The notes beneath the pieces were generated by a model. It saw only the letters and a program-made list of their open reading frames with translations. It did no database searches and was not told the DNA's origin. Of a stretch of 64,000 nucleotides of DNA, positions 10,193 to 22,131 are shown one piece after another. Within the stretch, counting starts at the first letter, position 1. Each line of letters begins with the position of its first letter. Location of the stretch: NCBI GenBank assembly GCA_037974665.1, contig CM075768.1:5791501-5855500 (forward strand), read 5' to 3'. The stretch is from Ehretia macrophylla. Its lineage: Eukaryota > Streptophyta > Magnoliopsida > Boraginales > Ehretiaceae. The translations under genes and the position numbers were made by a program.

Positions 10193-12957
10193 ATTGCTAG
10201 TGATAAGAAGAAGCCAACTCGAGCTAGTGCTAGGCTTAAGACCAAAACCAAGTCAGCTAATGTTTCAGAAATTTCTGAAGATTCATCTTCATCTGCCTTT
10301 GATGAAGATGAATCGTTTAACTCAAGTAAAGAGCTTGAACACGCTTTCAACAAAATCAATTCGAAGAATAAGAAGGATGATATTATTCCTTCCTCTTCTT
10401 CTACAAAAGAAGTTCAATCTAAATCATATGGTGAATCGCCACTGTCTGCTAGAGCAAAATCCGCTGGAGATGAAGCTCAAGGTACAAATATTCAAAGCAT
10501 GGACACTTTTCAAGCCATGAGTACTATTCAAGCCGTGGGTACAATCAATAATTTGCGGACATCCAATGGTGTGAATGGTCAATCCAACGTTCAAATTAGT
10601 GAGTCCACAAACCCACATGCTAATGTCGGATCTCAAGCTAAACCCGATGGAAATGCTGCACTTGGTACAAGTGTTCACGGCAATAACAATTCACTTTTGG
10701 AAGTGGCGAATCAGAATATCACTTTTGGTGGGTCCGGCTACCCACATGCTAATGTTGGAAGTCAACAATTGCCAACACATTCAGATTTCAATGCTTGGAA
10801 TATTTCGTCCAGTGCTATGAACCATGCGCCAATGAGTTCCAATTCCACTTTCGGCGCCTTTCAACCATCTCATGGTTTCCAGCAACCCCACGCGGACCAA
10901 ATTTCTAACTTTATTCAAATTGGTCAACAAAGCAACCAATTGCAGCAGCCCCATGCGGACCCTACCATTATTTCATACCAAATTGGTCCACATAGCACCC
11001 AATTGCAGCAGCCCCATGCGGACCTTGCTATAATGCACGCGGGCCCTTTTACTCCTTTTTCTCAAACGTTACAAAACAATTCAGGAGGAGAGAGAAATTT
11101 CTATGGTGGCCTGCATCATTTCCGTGGGGATCAGCATGCTCAATTTGTCCAAACATTTGACAATGGGGGACAACAAAGACGCGTGGGTCCAGTTTTTCCT
11201 TTAGAAAACTCACCCCATTTCAGCCAAGGGCATGCGATATCACGAGCTGATGCAATTACTCCTACTCACGTGGGCTCCCACGGTAATTTTGGACATGTCA
11301 AAGGCCAAGTGGCGGTCCTATTAACCAGACCAATGTGGGACAGCTTAGCACTGTCGGCACGCATGTGAGCAACAGTATATCGATAGGTGAGCCAGCCCAC
11401 AACTCGTTGGTGGATACAACTCAGACTAGGAATTTTATTCCCAATACCTTTGACCAAGTGTCAGCAACACAAATTGGTCGTCATGGACAGCAAAGGCCCC
11501 AACCTCCAGCAACTCACTCACATAACTTGTCCACAAATTATTCAGACCAATTCCCTGCCCTTCAGCATTCGAGATTTACCCAAAAATCTCAAAATGGATT
11601 CCCTCCACCAATTCCTCCTCCAAAAAATTCTGAAACTAATCAGAATAACCATAAGAAAAAATTTCGCAAGCAATATCCACTACCTCAAGCTTCCGTAACC
11701 TCCAATTGGCGAGATATGTTCACGAGCTCAATTCCCGAACCATGCAAGATGAAGTATTATGAACCAGTTATTCGTAATGGACAACCTGCTTGCTCAGCGC
11801 CCAATGAAGTTCATGAAATAGGGAATCAATATTGGGAAGGTTGCCTTCTTGGTCAATTCCTTGACAAACCACCTCCTTTTTTTCTCATCAGCAAATTTGT
11901 CAACAACATTTGGAAGAAATTTGGACAAGTGGAGGTTAGATCAACTGATAATGGTTTGTATGTTTTCTCTTTTGAGAATCCAGATGTTATTCCTAAAGTT
12001 CTTGGTCAATTATGGCATGTTAACAACAGAACCTTATTATTGCGAAAATGGGACCCTAATGCCTGCAGAGTTGAATTCAAATGTGACAATGTTCCAATAT
12101 GGGTCAAATTAAGGAATGTTCCTTTCAGCTTATGGTCAGTGGAAGGTCTCAGTCATGTTGCAAGTACATTGGGTAGACCATTACAAATGGATCCTTTAAC
12201 TGCTACACGAGCTCACCTTGGTTATGCTCATGTATGTGTTGAAATCAATCTTGAGAATGAACTCCGCAATATAATTGACTGCCAAGATCAAAATGGTGAT
12301 TGGGTGGATGTCCCGGTTGAATATGCTTGGAAACCAAGCAGGTGTTCACATTGTAATATTATTGGCCATCGGTCCTCAGATTGCCCTTCAACCAAATCTA
12401 TCAATGTGAATGTGGAGCGAGTTTAGCAAACGGTCCAGTTACCTAGCTCTCCAGTTGTGAGTGTGGAGCCATTTCCTAGCTCTCCAGCTGTGAATGTGAA
12501 GCCAGTTCAACAAACGGTCCAGTTACCTAGCTCTCCAGCTGTGAATGTGGAGCCAGTTCAGCAAGCGGATCAATCGATCACTGAGATCAACACCAACAAT
12601 TGGACGGATGTCACTAGAAAGAAGAGTGTTGGAAAAGAGAAGACACATCTTGTTGCTACACCATCTTCACCAAATATAGGTGCATCCTCACCAAAAAAAG
12701 GTGTATCTTCACCTAAATCAGGTGCATCTTCACCAAAGTCATTAGGAGCTAACATAAAGGTCAGTACAACGGCTAACAAATATGGAGCTCTTGCTGATGC
12801 TGACATTGATGAGGCTGATCGTGAACCTGGAGAAATCCCTGAGGAGGAAGAGAAGCAATCAGGTTTTATTCCTACCGTGGCTGTTCCCAGCTCTGGTAAT
12901 CTCCCGGATGATCAGGCCGGTCCTACTACCTGGTCAACCCAAGTCAGTTTCCCATGA
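10193..12957 (+). pseudogene. LINE ORF1 (nucleic-acid-binding protein, broken)
   Basis: ORF1 probably began at 10193, where ATT now stands at the position expected for the start (next residues ASDKKKPTR). A basic, serine-rich N-terminus comes first, then a Gln/His-rich middle with 66-bp tandem units around QQPHAD (about 10880-11040). The DUF4283-type domain follows (about 11860-12300), then the CCHC knuckle CSHCNIIGHRSSDC. The C-terminus has tandem repeats at about 12409-12566 and GASSPK repeats at 12662-12740. One frameshift lies near 11300 and an in-frame TAG at 12424. The stop overlaps the ORF2 start (ATGA at 12954-12957). The likely role is RNA chaperone and RNP formation, inferred from the family. 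Confidence 0.85.
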
Positions 12958-15900
12958 TTATTTCCTCCTGGAATATAAGGGGGTTCAATGCTCCCCTAAA
13001 GCAGAAAAAAGTGTTAAAATTTGTAAATAAATTTTCTGTTGATATTTTTTGTATTGTGGAAACAAAAATCAAAAAAGGAAATGAAAGTAACATAATCTCT
13101 TGCAGGTTTAGTAATTATGGTTTCATCCATAATTACAATTTCTGCTCTACTGGCCGAATTTGGGTACTCTGGAACAAAAGTCTTTTTGATATTACTCAAA
13201 TTGATGCTACTGACCAAGCTATCCTTTGTCTGATTACATCAAAAATGGATAATACTCGGGTTTACGCCTCATTTGTCTATGGGGATAGTCTTGCTTCCAA
13301 CGGGCAACTCCTATGGTCTAAAATTGATGACTGGAACACTCTTTGTGCCTCTGTCCCTTGGTGTATCATGGGAGATTTCAATGAAGTCCTTTCTCCGAAT
13401 GACAAATCATCTCATGTCCTTCCAAGAAGTGCTGCTGATTTCAGAAACTGCATCAATAATTGCAACCTCATTGGTCACCCTAGCAACGGGCCTCTTTACA
13501 CTTGGACAAATAAAAGTTCTAGCACTCATTTCAAGGCCAGCAAGCTTGATCGTGCCCTTGTGAATGCAGATTGGATGACTAGGTTTAATCATTCTAATCT
13601 CCATATTGAAATGCCTGGACCTTCTGATCATTGTCCTATTATTCTGTATTCCTCTCTTCCTAGAACTTCAAGACCGAAACCTTTCAAGTTCTTCAATGCT
13701 TGGACTTCTCATGATCTTTTCCTTGGTGTTGTAGAGCAGAACTGGAATTTTTATGTTGCAGGTTCTCCTATGTTTCGGCTTGTGCAGAAACAGAAAGCTT
13801 TGAAGCACGCTCTCAAGACTTTTAATGTCTCACACTTCTCTAATATTCCAACTAGAGTTCAAAGCCTTCAAGAGGAAATCAATTCTATTCAACATTCTAT
13901 CCTTGGTGGCAATTTTGATGAACAGCTTATCACTCGTGAAAAGAATCTCCTGCATGAAGTTGAATCACTTTCAAAAGCTCAAGATGAGATTCTCAAACAA
14001 AAGTCAAGAATCCAATGGCTTCGTGAGGGTGACTCTAACACAAGCTTCTTCCACAAGGTTATTCGTGGAAGACAGGCTCGTAACCTTATCACCAAGCTCA
14101 CATGCACTGATGGCAGAGATACCATGAATGATGCTGAGGTGCATGGTGAAATTCTTAATTTCTATACTAATCTTCTTGGTCCTGTTCAGAATTAGGGTGC
14201 TATTTCTATGGCGAACATTCAGCCTTATGTCTCTAATTCTATTCCTTTGGAGGCCGCTAACATATTAACTATTCCAGTCACTGCTGATGAAATTAAGCAA
14301 GTTATGTTCTCTCTCAACAGCAACAAGAGTCCTGGTCCTGATGGGTTCACTGCTCATTTCTATAAAATTGCCTGGAACATTGTGGGTAATGATGTTATTG
14401 AGGCTATTCTCTATTTCTTTAGCTCTTCTTCTATTTTGAAGGAAATCAATTCTACTATTATTGCACTAATTCCTAAAGTTGATTCTCCTTTGATGGTCAA
14501 AGATTTTAGGCCAATTTCATGTTGTAATACTATTTATAAATGTATCTCTAAGATCATTGCCAACCGTATGAAGAGCTGCCTTCCACACATCATTTTCCAC
14601 AACCAATCTGCTTTTGTGGAAAACAGATCAATTTCTGAGAATATTCTCATTGCACAAGACATTGTGCGGAATTACTCCAGGAAGAATCTCACTCCTCGTT
14701 GCACTATGAAAGTGGATATTATGAAATCATTTGATTCTGTCAATTGGGACTTTATCATCCTTTCTCTCAAGGCATTCGGATTTCCTGATATCTTTATTGG
14801 TTGGGTCCGAGAGTGTATCACAACAACTAGATTCTCTATTTCTATCAACGGGAGTCTTGAAGGCTATTTTCCAGGTACAAAGGGTGTTCCACAAGGTGAC
14901 CCCCTCTCACCTTACCTCTTTGTTATTGCTATGGAGATTCTTACTGGTATGTTTAATCAGCTTCATTGTTCTAGAGATTTTCATTATCATCCAAGATGTG
15001 CTAAACTCAAGCTGAATCATCTTTCCTTTGTGGATGGCCTTCTTATCTTCTGCAAAGCAGATGAACTTTCTGTTAAAAGCATTATTCGGATACTTGATAA
15101 TTTTCATACAGTTTCTGGGTTAAGGTATAATCCTGACAAGAGTCAGATTTTCTATGGTAGCTGCACTCCTGATACCATTAATCTTATTAATGGCATTCTT
15201 GGTTTTGAAGAGGGTGAATTGCCTGTTCGTTATTTGGGGGTTCCTCTTATTTCTGGTAGACTCCGTAAAAGTGATTGCCAAATGCTTCTCGAGAAAATCT
15301 CTAAACATATTAATCATTGGGCGAATAGATGGCTTTCTTTTGCAGGCAGGCTCCAACTGATCAAATCAATCTTGTCCAGTATGTACTCCCACTGGATTAG
15401 TACACTTTTTATTCCTAAAGGTGTCATTTTGGATATGGAAAGAATGTTCAAAGCTTTTCTTTGGAGGGATAGTGGTCCTAAAATTGCTTGGGATCTTATT
15501 TGCAAACCAATTGATGAAAGTGGACTTGGAATCCGTAGTATTGAGGAAGCCAATAAAACTGCTCTCCTTAAGTTTTTTTGGAGGTTTTACTCAACACGGG
15601 ATACTCTCTGGGCCTCATGGGTATGGTCAAACCATATCAAAGATACATGTATTTGGACACTCACTATTCTGCAGGATATTTGTTGGACGTGGAGAAAAAT
15701 GCTTCATATCAGGAACTTGGCAAAAAATTCCATTACTCATCTTATTGGTAACGGAAATTTGACACATTTCTGGCATGATAATTGGTACCCTTCAGGTAAC
15801 TTGTTACATGAATTTAGTGTTGATGTTACTTTTCCTTCCATCAATGCTCGTCTTTCTGATGTCATTCATGATAATAATTGGATCTGGCCTCATCATCCAC

Positions 15901-16553
15901 CTTCTCTTGCCGATCTCAACCCCTGCAATCTTATTGATTTAGCTTCCAATATTTCGGATTCTTTTAATTGGGCACACTGTAGAAATGGTATTTTTTCTTT
16001 CAAGGAGACTTGGAATGCAATTAGGAAATGTGGGCAAAAAATTCAATGGTTCAAACTTGTTTGGTTTCCTAATTGTATTCCAAAACACAGCTTCATCACT
16101 TGGCTTGCGTTCCAGAACAAACTTGCTACTGGCCAAAGGCTTGTTTCTTGGGGGATTCAAGACAATTCAAACTGCATCTTCTGCTACTTGGTGTGTGAAA
16201 CAAATGAGCATCTTTTCTTTGAATGTTCATTCACAAAGAGAATCTGGAAACAGGGGTTAACTGCACTCTCTATTGATCACTCTATTTCTTCATTGCCAAG
16301 CATCATGGGAATTACTACCTCTATTCAACACAAAAGTGGGGATCCTAAAACCCAGATTTTTTGAACTTACCTTTGTGCAACCATCTACAACATTTGGTTG
16401 GAACGTAACCGTAGAATTTTCAACAATGAAGCTCTTACTGAAGAACAATTATTGAACACCATTCGATATGAGGTTACTTCAAATATCTTTCTCGGTCATC
16501 GTTTCAACAACTCAACTCTAAACATTAGAACTCTGAATAGTTGGGGAGTTTAA
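12954..16553 (+). pseudogene. LINE ORF2 (endonuclease and reverse transcriptase, broken)
   Basis: The frame starts with an AP-type endonuclease (SSWNIRGFN, IVETKI, MGDFNEVL, SDHCPI; about 12960-13660). A linker with WLREGDSNTSFFH follows, then RT (about 14300-15130: NKSPGPDGF, LIPKVD, FRPISCCN, VDIMKSFDSVNW, GVPQGDPLSPYLF). The C-terminal plant LINE zinc-finger region includes WLERNRRIFNN, and the frame ends with TAA at 16551. In-frame stops are TAG at 14193 and TGA at 16362. The RT catalytic box reads FVDGLLIF where the family has FADD, so the second catalytic aspartate is lost. About 1,200 codons in all, the usual length for plant L1. Confidence 0.93.
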
Positions 16554-16708
16554 TTTTATTTTATTCTCTGTTTTTGTTTTTCATCTCTTTGTGATCCAAG
16601 AAATTTTCTTGGACATTTTGATTGTTTTTCCTTTTGTTTCTTTTGTTTGATGTACTTTTGTTGTACTATTCTTTTTTAATAAAATCACACTGAATTAACA
16701 AAAAAAAA
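16554..16708 (+). other. LINE 3' UTR with hairpin and A tail
   Basis: A U-rich 3' UTR contains an 8-bp hairpin, TCCAAGAA/TTCTTGGA, at 16595-16613. About 85 bases later come TAATAAAA, CACTGAATTAAC and a run of A. The half-LINEs have the same layout with different stem sequences. It is probably the recognition site for reverse transcription. Confidence 0.75.
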
Positions 16709-16710
16709 AG

Positions 16711-18450
16711 TGGCGTTCTTGGGACGTGATTTCTCAAGAGGGGATTGCAGTGGATCAGACCAAGATTGAAGTGGTACAATCCTGGAAGAAGCCGGAGAAT
16801 GTCACGGAGGTATGTAGTTTTCTCAGTTTGACGGGATACTATAGGAGATTTGTAAAGAATTTATCCAAGCTTGCAGGGCCATTCACAAGTCTCACACAAA
16901 AGAAGATTAGTTTCGTGTGGGATGATAAATGTGAAAACAGTTTCCAGGAGTTGAAGAAGAGATTGACAACTGCTCCTGTGCTGGCGTTGCCTGAAGGAAG
17001 TCAAGGGTTTGTTATTTACAGTGATGCTTCAAAAGAAGGGTTGGGTTATGTATTGATGCAAAACAATTAAGTCATCACTTATACATCACGGAAATTGAAG
17101 CCTTATGAGGTGAATTATCCTACTCACGACTTGGAGTTTGCATCCATTGTTTTCACATTGAAAAAGTGGAGGCATTATTTGTAGGGAAGTAAGTTTGAGA
17201 TATTCACCGACCATAAGAGTTTGAGATATCTCTTTTCTCAAAAGGAGTTGAACATGCGACAAATGAGGTGGAGGGAACTTTTAGATGACTACAATTGTAC
17301 CATAAATTATGTGCCCAGAAAGACAAATGTTGTAGCAGATGCATTGAGCCGAAATGTGAGTTTTGCAATGTTGGAGATCAAGGAACCTACCTTGTTGTCT
17401 TAGATTCGAGAGTTGCAACAGTAGGACCCTCAACTTCAAAAGATAAAAGACGGTAATCCGATTTCTAGTTGCATGAAGATGGGTTGTGGAAGTTCAGGAA
17501 TCGGATTTGTGTGCCAAATGATCCAGAGTTGAAAAAGAAGGTACTTGAATAAGCTCACCATTCTAAGTACACCATTCACCCGGGAGGTACAAAGATGTAT
17601 TAAGATCTAAAACAACACCATTGGTGAAATAACATGAAGCGGGAGATTGCGGAGTTTGTGTCTCGATGCTTGACATGTCAATGGGTGAAGGCAGAACACC
17701 AGAGACCTGCGAGACTCCTACAGCCTTTGGAGATTCCGCAATGGAAATAGGAGGATAATACCACGGACTTTGTTATGGAATTACCGAGGTCTGGAGTTTG
17801 GGTCATTGTGGATAGATTGACGAAGATCGCTCACTTCATTGCAATGAATAAGACGGATAATCTAAGGAAGCTAGCCGAATTGTATGTGACTAACATTGTG
17901 AAGTTACATGGGGTGCCAGCTAGCATCGTGTCTGACAAAGATCCAAGGTTCACGTCTTAGTTCTAGCAAAAGTTGTAGGAAGCCTTGAGAACGGAATTGA
18001 AATTTAGTACAGCGTACCACCCACAGACTGACGAGCAATCTAAGAGGACTATTCAGATTTTGGAGGTTCGTGGGAAAAGAATTTACCTTTGGTGGAGTTT
18101 GTTTATAATAATAGTTATCAGGAAACAATTGGCATGGCACCGTACGAGGCTCTATATGGACGAAAGTGTAGGTCACCGTTGTATTAGGACGAGGTCGGTG
18201 AGATGAAGACGGTTGATCCTGCTTTGTTGCCGGAGTTGATAGAGAAGATTGATAATGTTCAATTGATTCGGAAAAGAATGCTTACGGCCCAAAGTCGACA
18301 AAAGAGCTATGCCGACAAACGGAGGCGAGACTTAGAGTTTACAGTTAGTGATCAGGTGTTCCTAAAGTTGTCACCCCGAAGAAGGTTAATCAGGCATAGG
18401 AAATGAGGGAAGTTGAGCCCAAGGTATATGGGCCTGTTTGCGATTGAGGA
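16711..18450 (+). pseudogene. Gy1 RNase H and integrase (broken)
   Basis: This continues Gy1 pol: end of RT ([20 protein letters not shown]), RNase H ([17 protein letters not shown] near 17010-17060, NVVADALSR near 17325), and the integrase zinc-finger region ([14 protein letters not shown] near 17660). The integrase core follows (VDRLTKIAHFI, VSDKDPRFTS, STAYHPQTDEQS). Many in-frame stops and shifts are present, for example after QNN, ALRSK-type positions and FTS. It stops at 18450 where Gy2 is inserted and resumes at 23920. In a working element the product would degrade the RNA template and integrate cDNA. Confidence 0.88.
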
Positions 18451-19323
18451 TGATGAGGACAAAGGCTGGTTTTACTCATCAAATTTGATCAAAAAGAGAG
18501 CCAAAAACCAGCCCTACAACATGTCCACATTCATTGAATTGTTTACATTCAATGAACCCATACACGTCCACATTCAATGAACCATTTGGGCGTCCATGTT
18601 CGTTGAACCATTTTTGGGTGAATTTTTCAGCAAAGATTCAAGTCAAGATTCTAACCAACAAGATTCAAGAACTTCAAGATTCTTCAAGAAGTTTCAAGAA
18701 GATTCGAAGATTTAGTCAAGATTTGATTTCTTTGTAATTCTATCCTAGTTTTAGTTTCAGTTTTAGTTTAATTCCCTATGGACGAATTTAGGTGTTCACC
18801 CTAGGAAAAAGACTTTCTTGGGCTACAAGATTAGGTGTTCACACTAGAAATGAGTTTTTCTTGGGCTGCAAGTTTGCTTCATTTTTAGTTACTATTCACG
18901 TGAATAGTTAATAGGAGTCTTTTCTTGGTCTCCAAGTTTGTTTCCTTTGACCTAGTTACTATTCACATTTTTCTATTTTAGCTAGGGTTTAGGAGTCTTT
19001 TCTAATTAGGAAACTTATTTGTTCTTTGTCTATATAAGGCTGATTTGCAAGAAATAAAAGTTAGACAACTTTGATATTAAATTTGTGAGATTATTCTCCT
19101 TAAGTTCTCAAGAACTTTTTCGAACTTATCAAGATTGTTCTTGTGGCGTTCAACTCTAACTTATCAAACGAGATCTCCATCCTCGTTTGTGGCATCCTCA
19201 ACTATACCAAGTTTCTAGCTTTGCTAAGCATGGGGTCGCAGTTCCATCCATTCCTGAAAGGTCATGGGGTCATTTGCCATATTTGGTGTTGGGTCGCGTC
19301 ACATGTTGGCGTGGTTCGTATCA
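18451..19323 (+). repeat. Gy2 5' LTR
   Basis: About 0.87 kb. Near its start it has several variants of a GTCCACATTCAATGAACC unit (about 18520-18610). A TATATAAGG box lies near 19033 and the end is TATCA. It matches 21277-22126 and 23031-23914 throughout. Confidence 0.9.
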
Positions 19324-19325
19324 GT

Positions 19326-19338
19326 TGGTAATCAGAGC
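19326..19338 (+). other. Gy2 primer-binding site variant
   Basis: TGGTAATCAGAGC lies 2 bp after the LTR. It equals the initiator tRNA-Met complement with one extra A. The extra base would weaken pairing, or may reflect a changed or decayed primer site. Confidence 0.65.
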
Positions 19339-20274
19339 TTAGGTTTATCAGGTTTGCCTATCCTTTTTCTTGTTTTCTTGATCAATTCATGTGTCTAGGT
19401 TTTGGTCTTTAAATTCCTTTCTTCGTTCTTGATTTAGTCTTGTTTCAATTCCTTTTCTTGATTCCTTGTTCTTGCTAGTTTTTCAATTCCGTTTCTTGCC
19501 TTGTTTCAATTCTGTTTTAGGTTGTCTTAAATCCGTTCTTGCTTTCAATTTCGTTTTTGTCTTGTGTCAATTCCGTGTCTTGTTTTCCTTTCAAATCCGT
19601 TTCTTGTTTTCTTGTCAAATCCGTTTCTTGCTTCAATTCCTTTTTCTTGTCTTACTTTCAATTGGCCAAACCCTAGAATCTTGAATTAGGGTTTCTTGTG
19701 CTTTTAAATTTGAATTCTTGTGACTTGCTCATTGTTTTCATTTCTGAAAAGTCAAGAAGAGAAAGAAAAGAGAGAAAAAAAAATAGTTCGGAGTTGAAAA
19801 ATCGAAAAAACAGTGAATAGTAATTTTTTTAAAGTGAACTAGCCATCGAGGACAAACTTTTCTAAAGGAAAACAACGTTCTGAGCATAACCCATAGCTAT
19901 GCTATGGGCACCACCCTCTTAGGGCCAAATTCCGTCGTTTACTAGTGTTTTTGGGTGTTTTGTTGTTTTCAAGTAGATTTTTTTCAACTTTTCTTATTTC
20001 TCTTGGTTTGTTTCTTTGGGTTTTGTTCAATTTTCTTTGTGTAACCTTGTTTCCAGAGTCTTAGAGGTCTGTCCAAAAATAAAATTCAAAAAAAAAAAAA
20101 AAAGATGCCATGACAAAATTGTTTCGCTGCTTGGTTCTTCTTGATAGTGTTGATTAGTTTCAAACGAACTAAAGGGAGAATACGAGAGGAAAAAGGCAGA
20201 GTGTGAGAGATTATTAGAGGGTAAAAGCCAAGTTGAATTTGAGTGAAACACGCGAGAGAGTGTTGATTTCAATC
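19339..20274 (+). repeat. Gy2 leader with degenerate tandem repeats
   Basis: Between about 19370 and 19665 a pyrimidine-rich unit close to TTTCAATTCCGTTTCTTG recurs about ten times with variable spacing. No coding is visible before the gag ATG at 20275. Long untranslated leaders of this kind are common in plant gypsy elements. Confidence 0.6.
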
Positions 20275-21276
20275 ATGTCTCAAACTCAAGGGGACAACAC
20301 AAACGAAGAAGGTCAACAAGCCATTGTTCCAAACTTACAAATGCAAGCTTTGTTGGGGGAGATGAGACAAATGATGAGGGCTGAATTTGATCAACAACAT
20401 GAGAGGATGGATAGGGTAGAACAGAGAACACCAAGGGTGCAGCCACCAGTTGCTCCAAACGCACCAAGGAGGAACAGGTAACATCGAAGAGAAATTGAAG
20501 TTGTGGATGAATTTGAAGAAGAAGGGCTAATAGATGAGGAACTTGATCGGATGTCAATAGGCAGCAATGGAAGACATAGCCGAGATAAAGAAGCTAGGAA
20601 CCGTGTTGATAACAATTTGGGAAGCATCAAGCTGAAGATTCCTGTTTTTCAAGAAAGGAGTGATCCCGAAGCATATCTTGAGTGGGAGAAGAAAATGGAG
20701 TTGGTTTTTTATTGTCATAACTATGTTAAACTGAAAAAGGTAAAACTTGCTGTAATTGAATTTACTGATTATGCTATTGTTTGGTGGGATCAGTTGTGCA
20801 TCAATAGGAGGCGGAATGGAGATCGTCCTATTGTAACTTGGGATGAGATGAAGAGAGTGATGAGGCGACGATTTGTACCAAGTCATTGCTATCGAGATTT
20901 ATACCTCAAGCTGCAAGGTCTTCATCAAGGTAATAAGAGTGTTGATGAGTATTACAAAGAGATGGAGATGGCTATGATTAAAGCCAATGTGGAGGAAGAT
21001 CGAGAGGCAACAATGGCCAGATTCTTGAATGGGCTAAATCAAGAGATTGCTAACACTATAGAGTTGCATCATTATGTGGAATTAGAGGATTTGGTGCATA
21101 TGGCAATTAAAGTGGAGAAGCAACTCAAGAGGGGTGGTACACAACCAAGACAAGCACCACAATACTTGAGTGCATCACCTTCACCTTGGAAGACGGGTTA
21201 CCCAAAGGATGAAGAAAATCCGTCTACTTCCAAGGCCAAGCCCAAGCTCAAACCATCCACTATTGTCATGACCTCT
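20275..21276 (+). pseudogene. Gy2 gag (one in-frame stop, cut by solo LTR)
   Basis: The frame starts MSQTQGDNTNEEG at 20275. It reaches an in-frame TAA at 20479 and then continues in the same frame. The capsid domain is well preserved: LKIPVFQERSDPEAYLEWEK, then VIEFTDYAIVWWDQL, RRRFVPSHCYRDLYLKLQGL, and REATMARFLNGLNQEIANT. A lysine- and proline-rich tail follows and ends at MTS, where a solo LTR is inserted after a CCTCT target. No CCHC knuckle is found on either side of the LTR, so that part has probably been deleted. The product would have been the structural particle protein. Confidence 0.88.
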
Positions 21277-22126
21277 TGATGAGGACATCAAGGCTATACA
21301 AATTGTTCAAGAAAGAGCCACAAAAGAGCCAGGAATTAGACGTCCACATTCGTTGAACTGTCCATATTCGTTGAACCGTCTACATTCATTGAATCGTCCA
21401 AGTTCAATGAACCATTTATTTGGGCAAATTTTTCAGCAAAGATTCAAGTCAAGATTCTATTTTCAAGATTCAAGAACTTCAAGATTCTTCAAGAAGTTTC
21501 AAGAAGATTCGAAGATTTAGTCAAGATTTGATTTCTTTGTAATTCTATCCTAGTTTTAGTTTCAGTTTTAGTTTAATTCCCTATGGACGAATTTAGGTGT
21601 TCACACTAGGAAAGAGACTTTCTTGGGCTGCAAGATTAGGTGTTCACACTAGAAATGAGCTTTTCTTGGGCTGCAAGTTTGCTTACTTTTTAGTAACTAT
21701 TCACGTGAATAATTAATAGGAGTCTTTTCTTGGTCTCCAAGTTTGTTTCCTTTGACCTAGTTACTATTCACATTTTCTATTTCAGCTAGGGTCTAGGAGT
21801 CTTTTCTAATTAGGAAACTTATTTGTTCTTTGCCTATATAAGGCTGATTTGCAAGAAATAAAAGGAAGACAATTTTGATATTAAATTTGTGAGATTATTC
21901 TCCTCTAGTTCTCAAGAACTTTTTCGAACTTATCAAGATTATTCTTGTGGCGTTCAACTCTGACTTATCAAACGAGATCTCCATCCTCGTTTGTGGCGTC
22001 CTCAACTATACCAAGGTTCTAGCTTTGCTAAGCATAGGGTCGCGGTTCCATCCATTCTTGAAGGGTCTTGGGTCGTTTTCCATATTTGGTGTTGGGTCAC
22101 GTCACATGTTGGTGTGGTTCATATCA
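21277..22126 (+). repeat. Solo LTR of the Gy2 family inside Gy2 gag-pro
   Basis: This 850-bp LTR begins TGATGAGGAC and ends TATCA. CCTCT flanks it exactly (21272-21276 and 22127-22131). Removing it and one CCTCT rejoins the gag frame between MTS and QVGAEKF. It is a later insertion of a related element reduced to one LTR by LTR-LTR recombination. Confidence 0.93.
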
Positions 22127-22131
22127 CCTCT

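Larger units (their letters stand above)
10055..16708 (+). mobile_element. Full-length L1-type LINE inserted in Gy1
   Basis: The element has a 5' UTR, ORF1, ORF2 (endonuclease, RT, C-terminal zinc-finger region), a 3' UTR and an A tail. It is flanked by TGGCGTTC (10047-10054 and 16711-16718), and the neighbouring bases also match apart from one position. The Gy1 frame is continuous across it. It is inactivated: the likely ORF1 ATG is ATT, ORF1 has a frameshift and a stop, ORF2 has two in-frame stops, and the RT catalytic box is changed. Its 3' end is of the same type as in the half-LINEs, so the group probably shared a retrotransposition mechanism. Confidence 0.93.

Noticed and set aside
9905-11368. 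A single 487-codon frame joining gypsy RT to LINE ORF1
   Set aside because: It is a chance in-frame fusion across the LINE insertion point at 10054/10055 and not a real gene.
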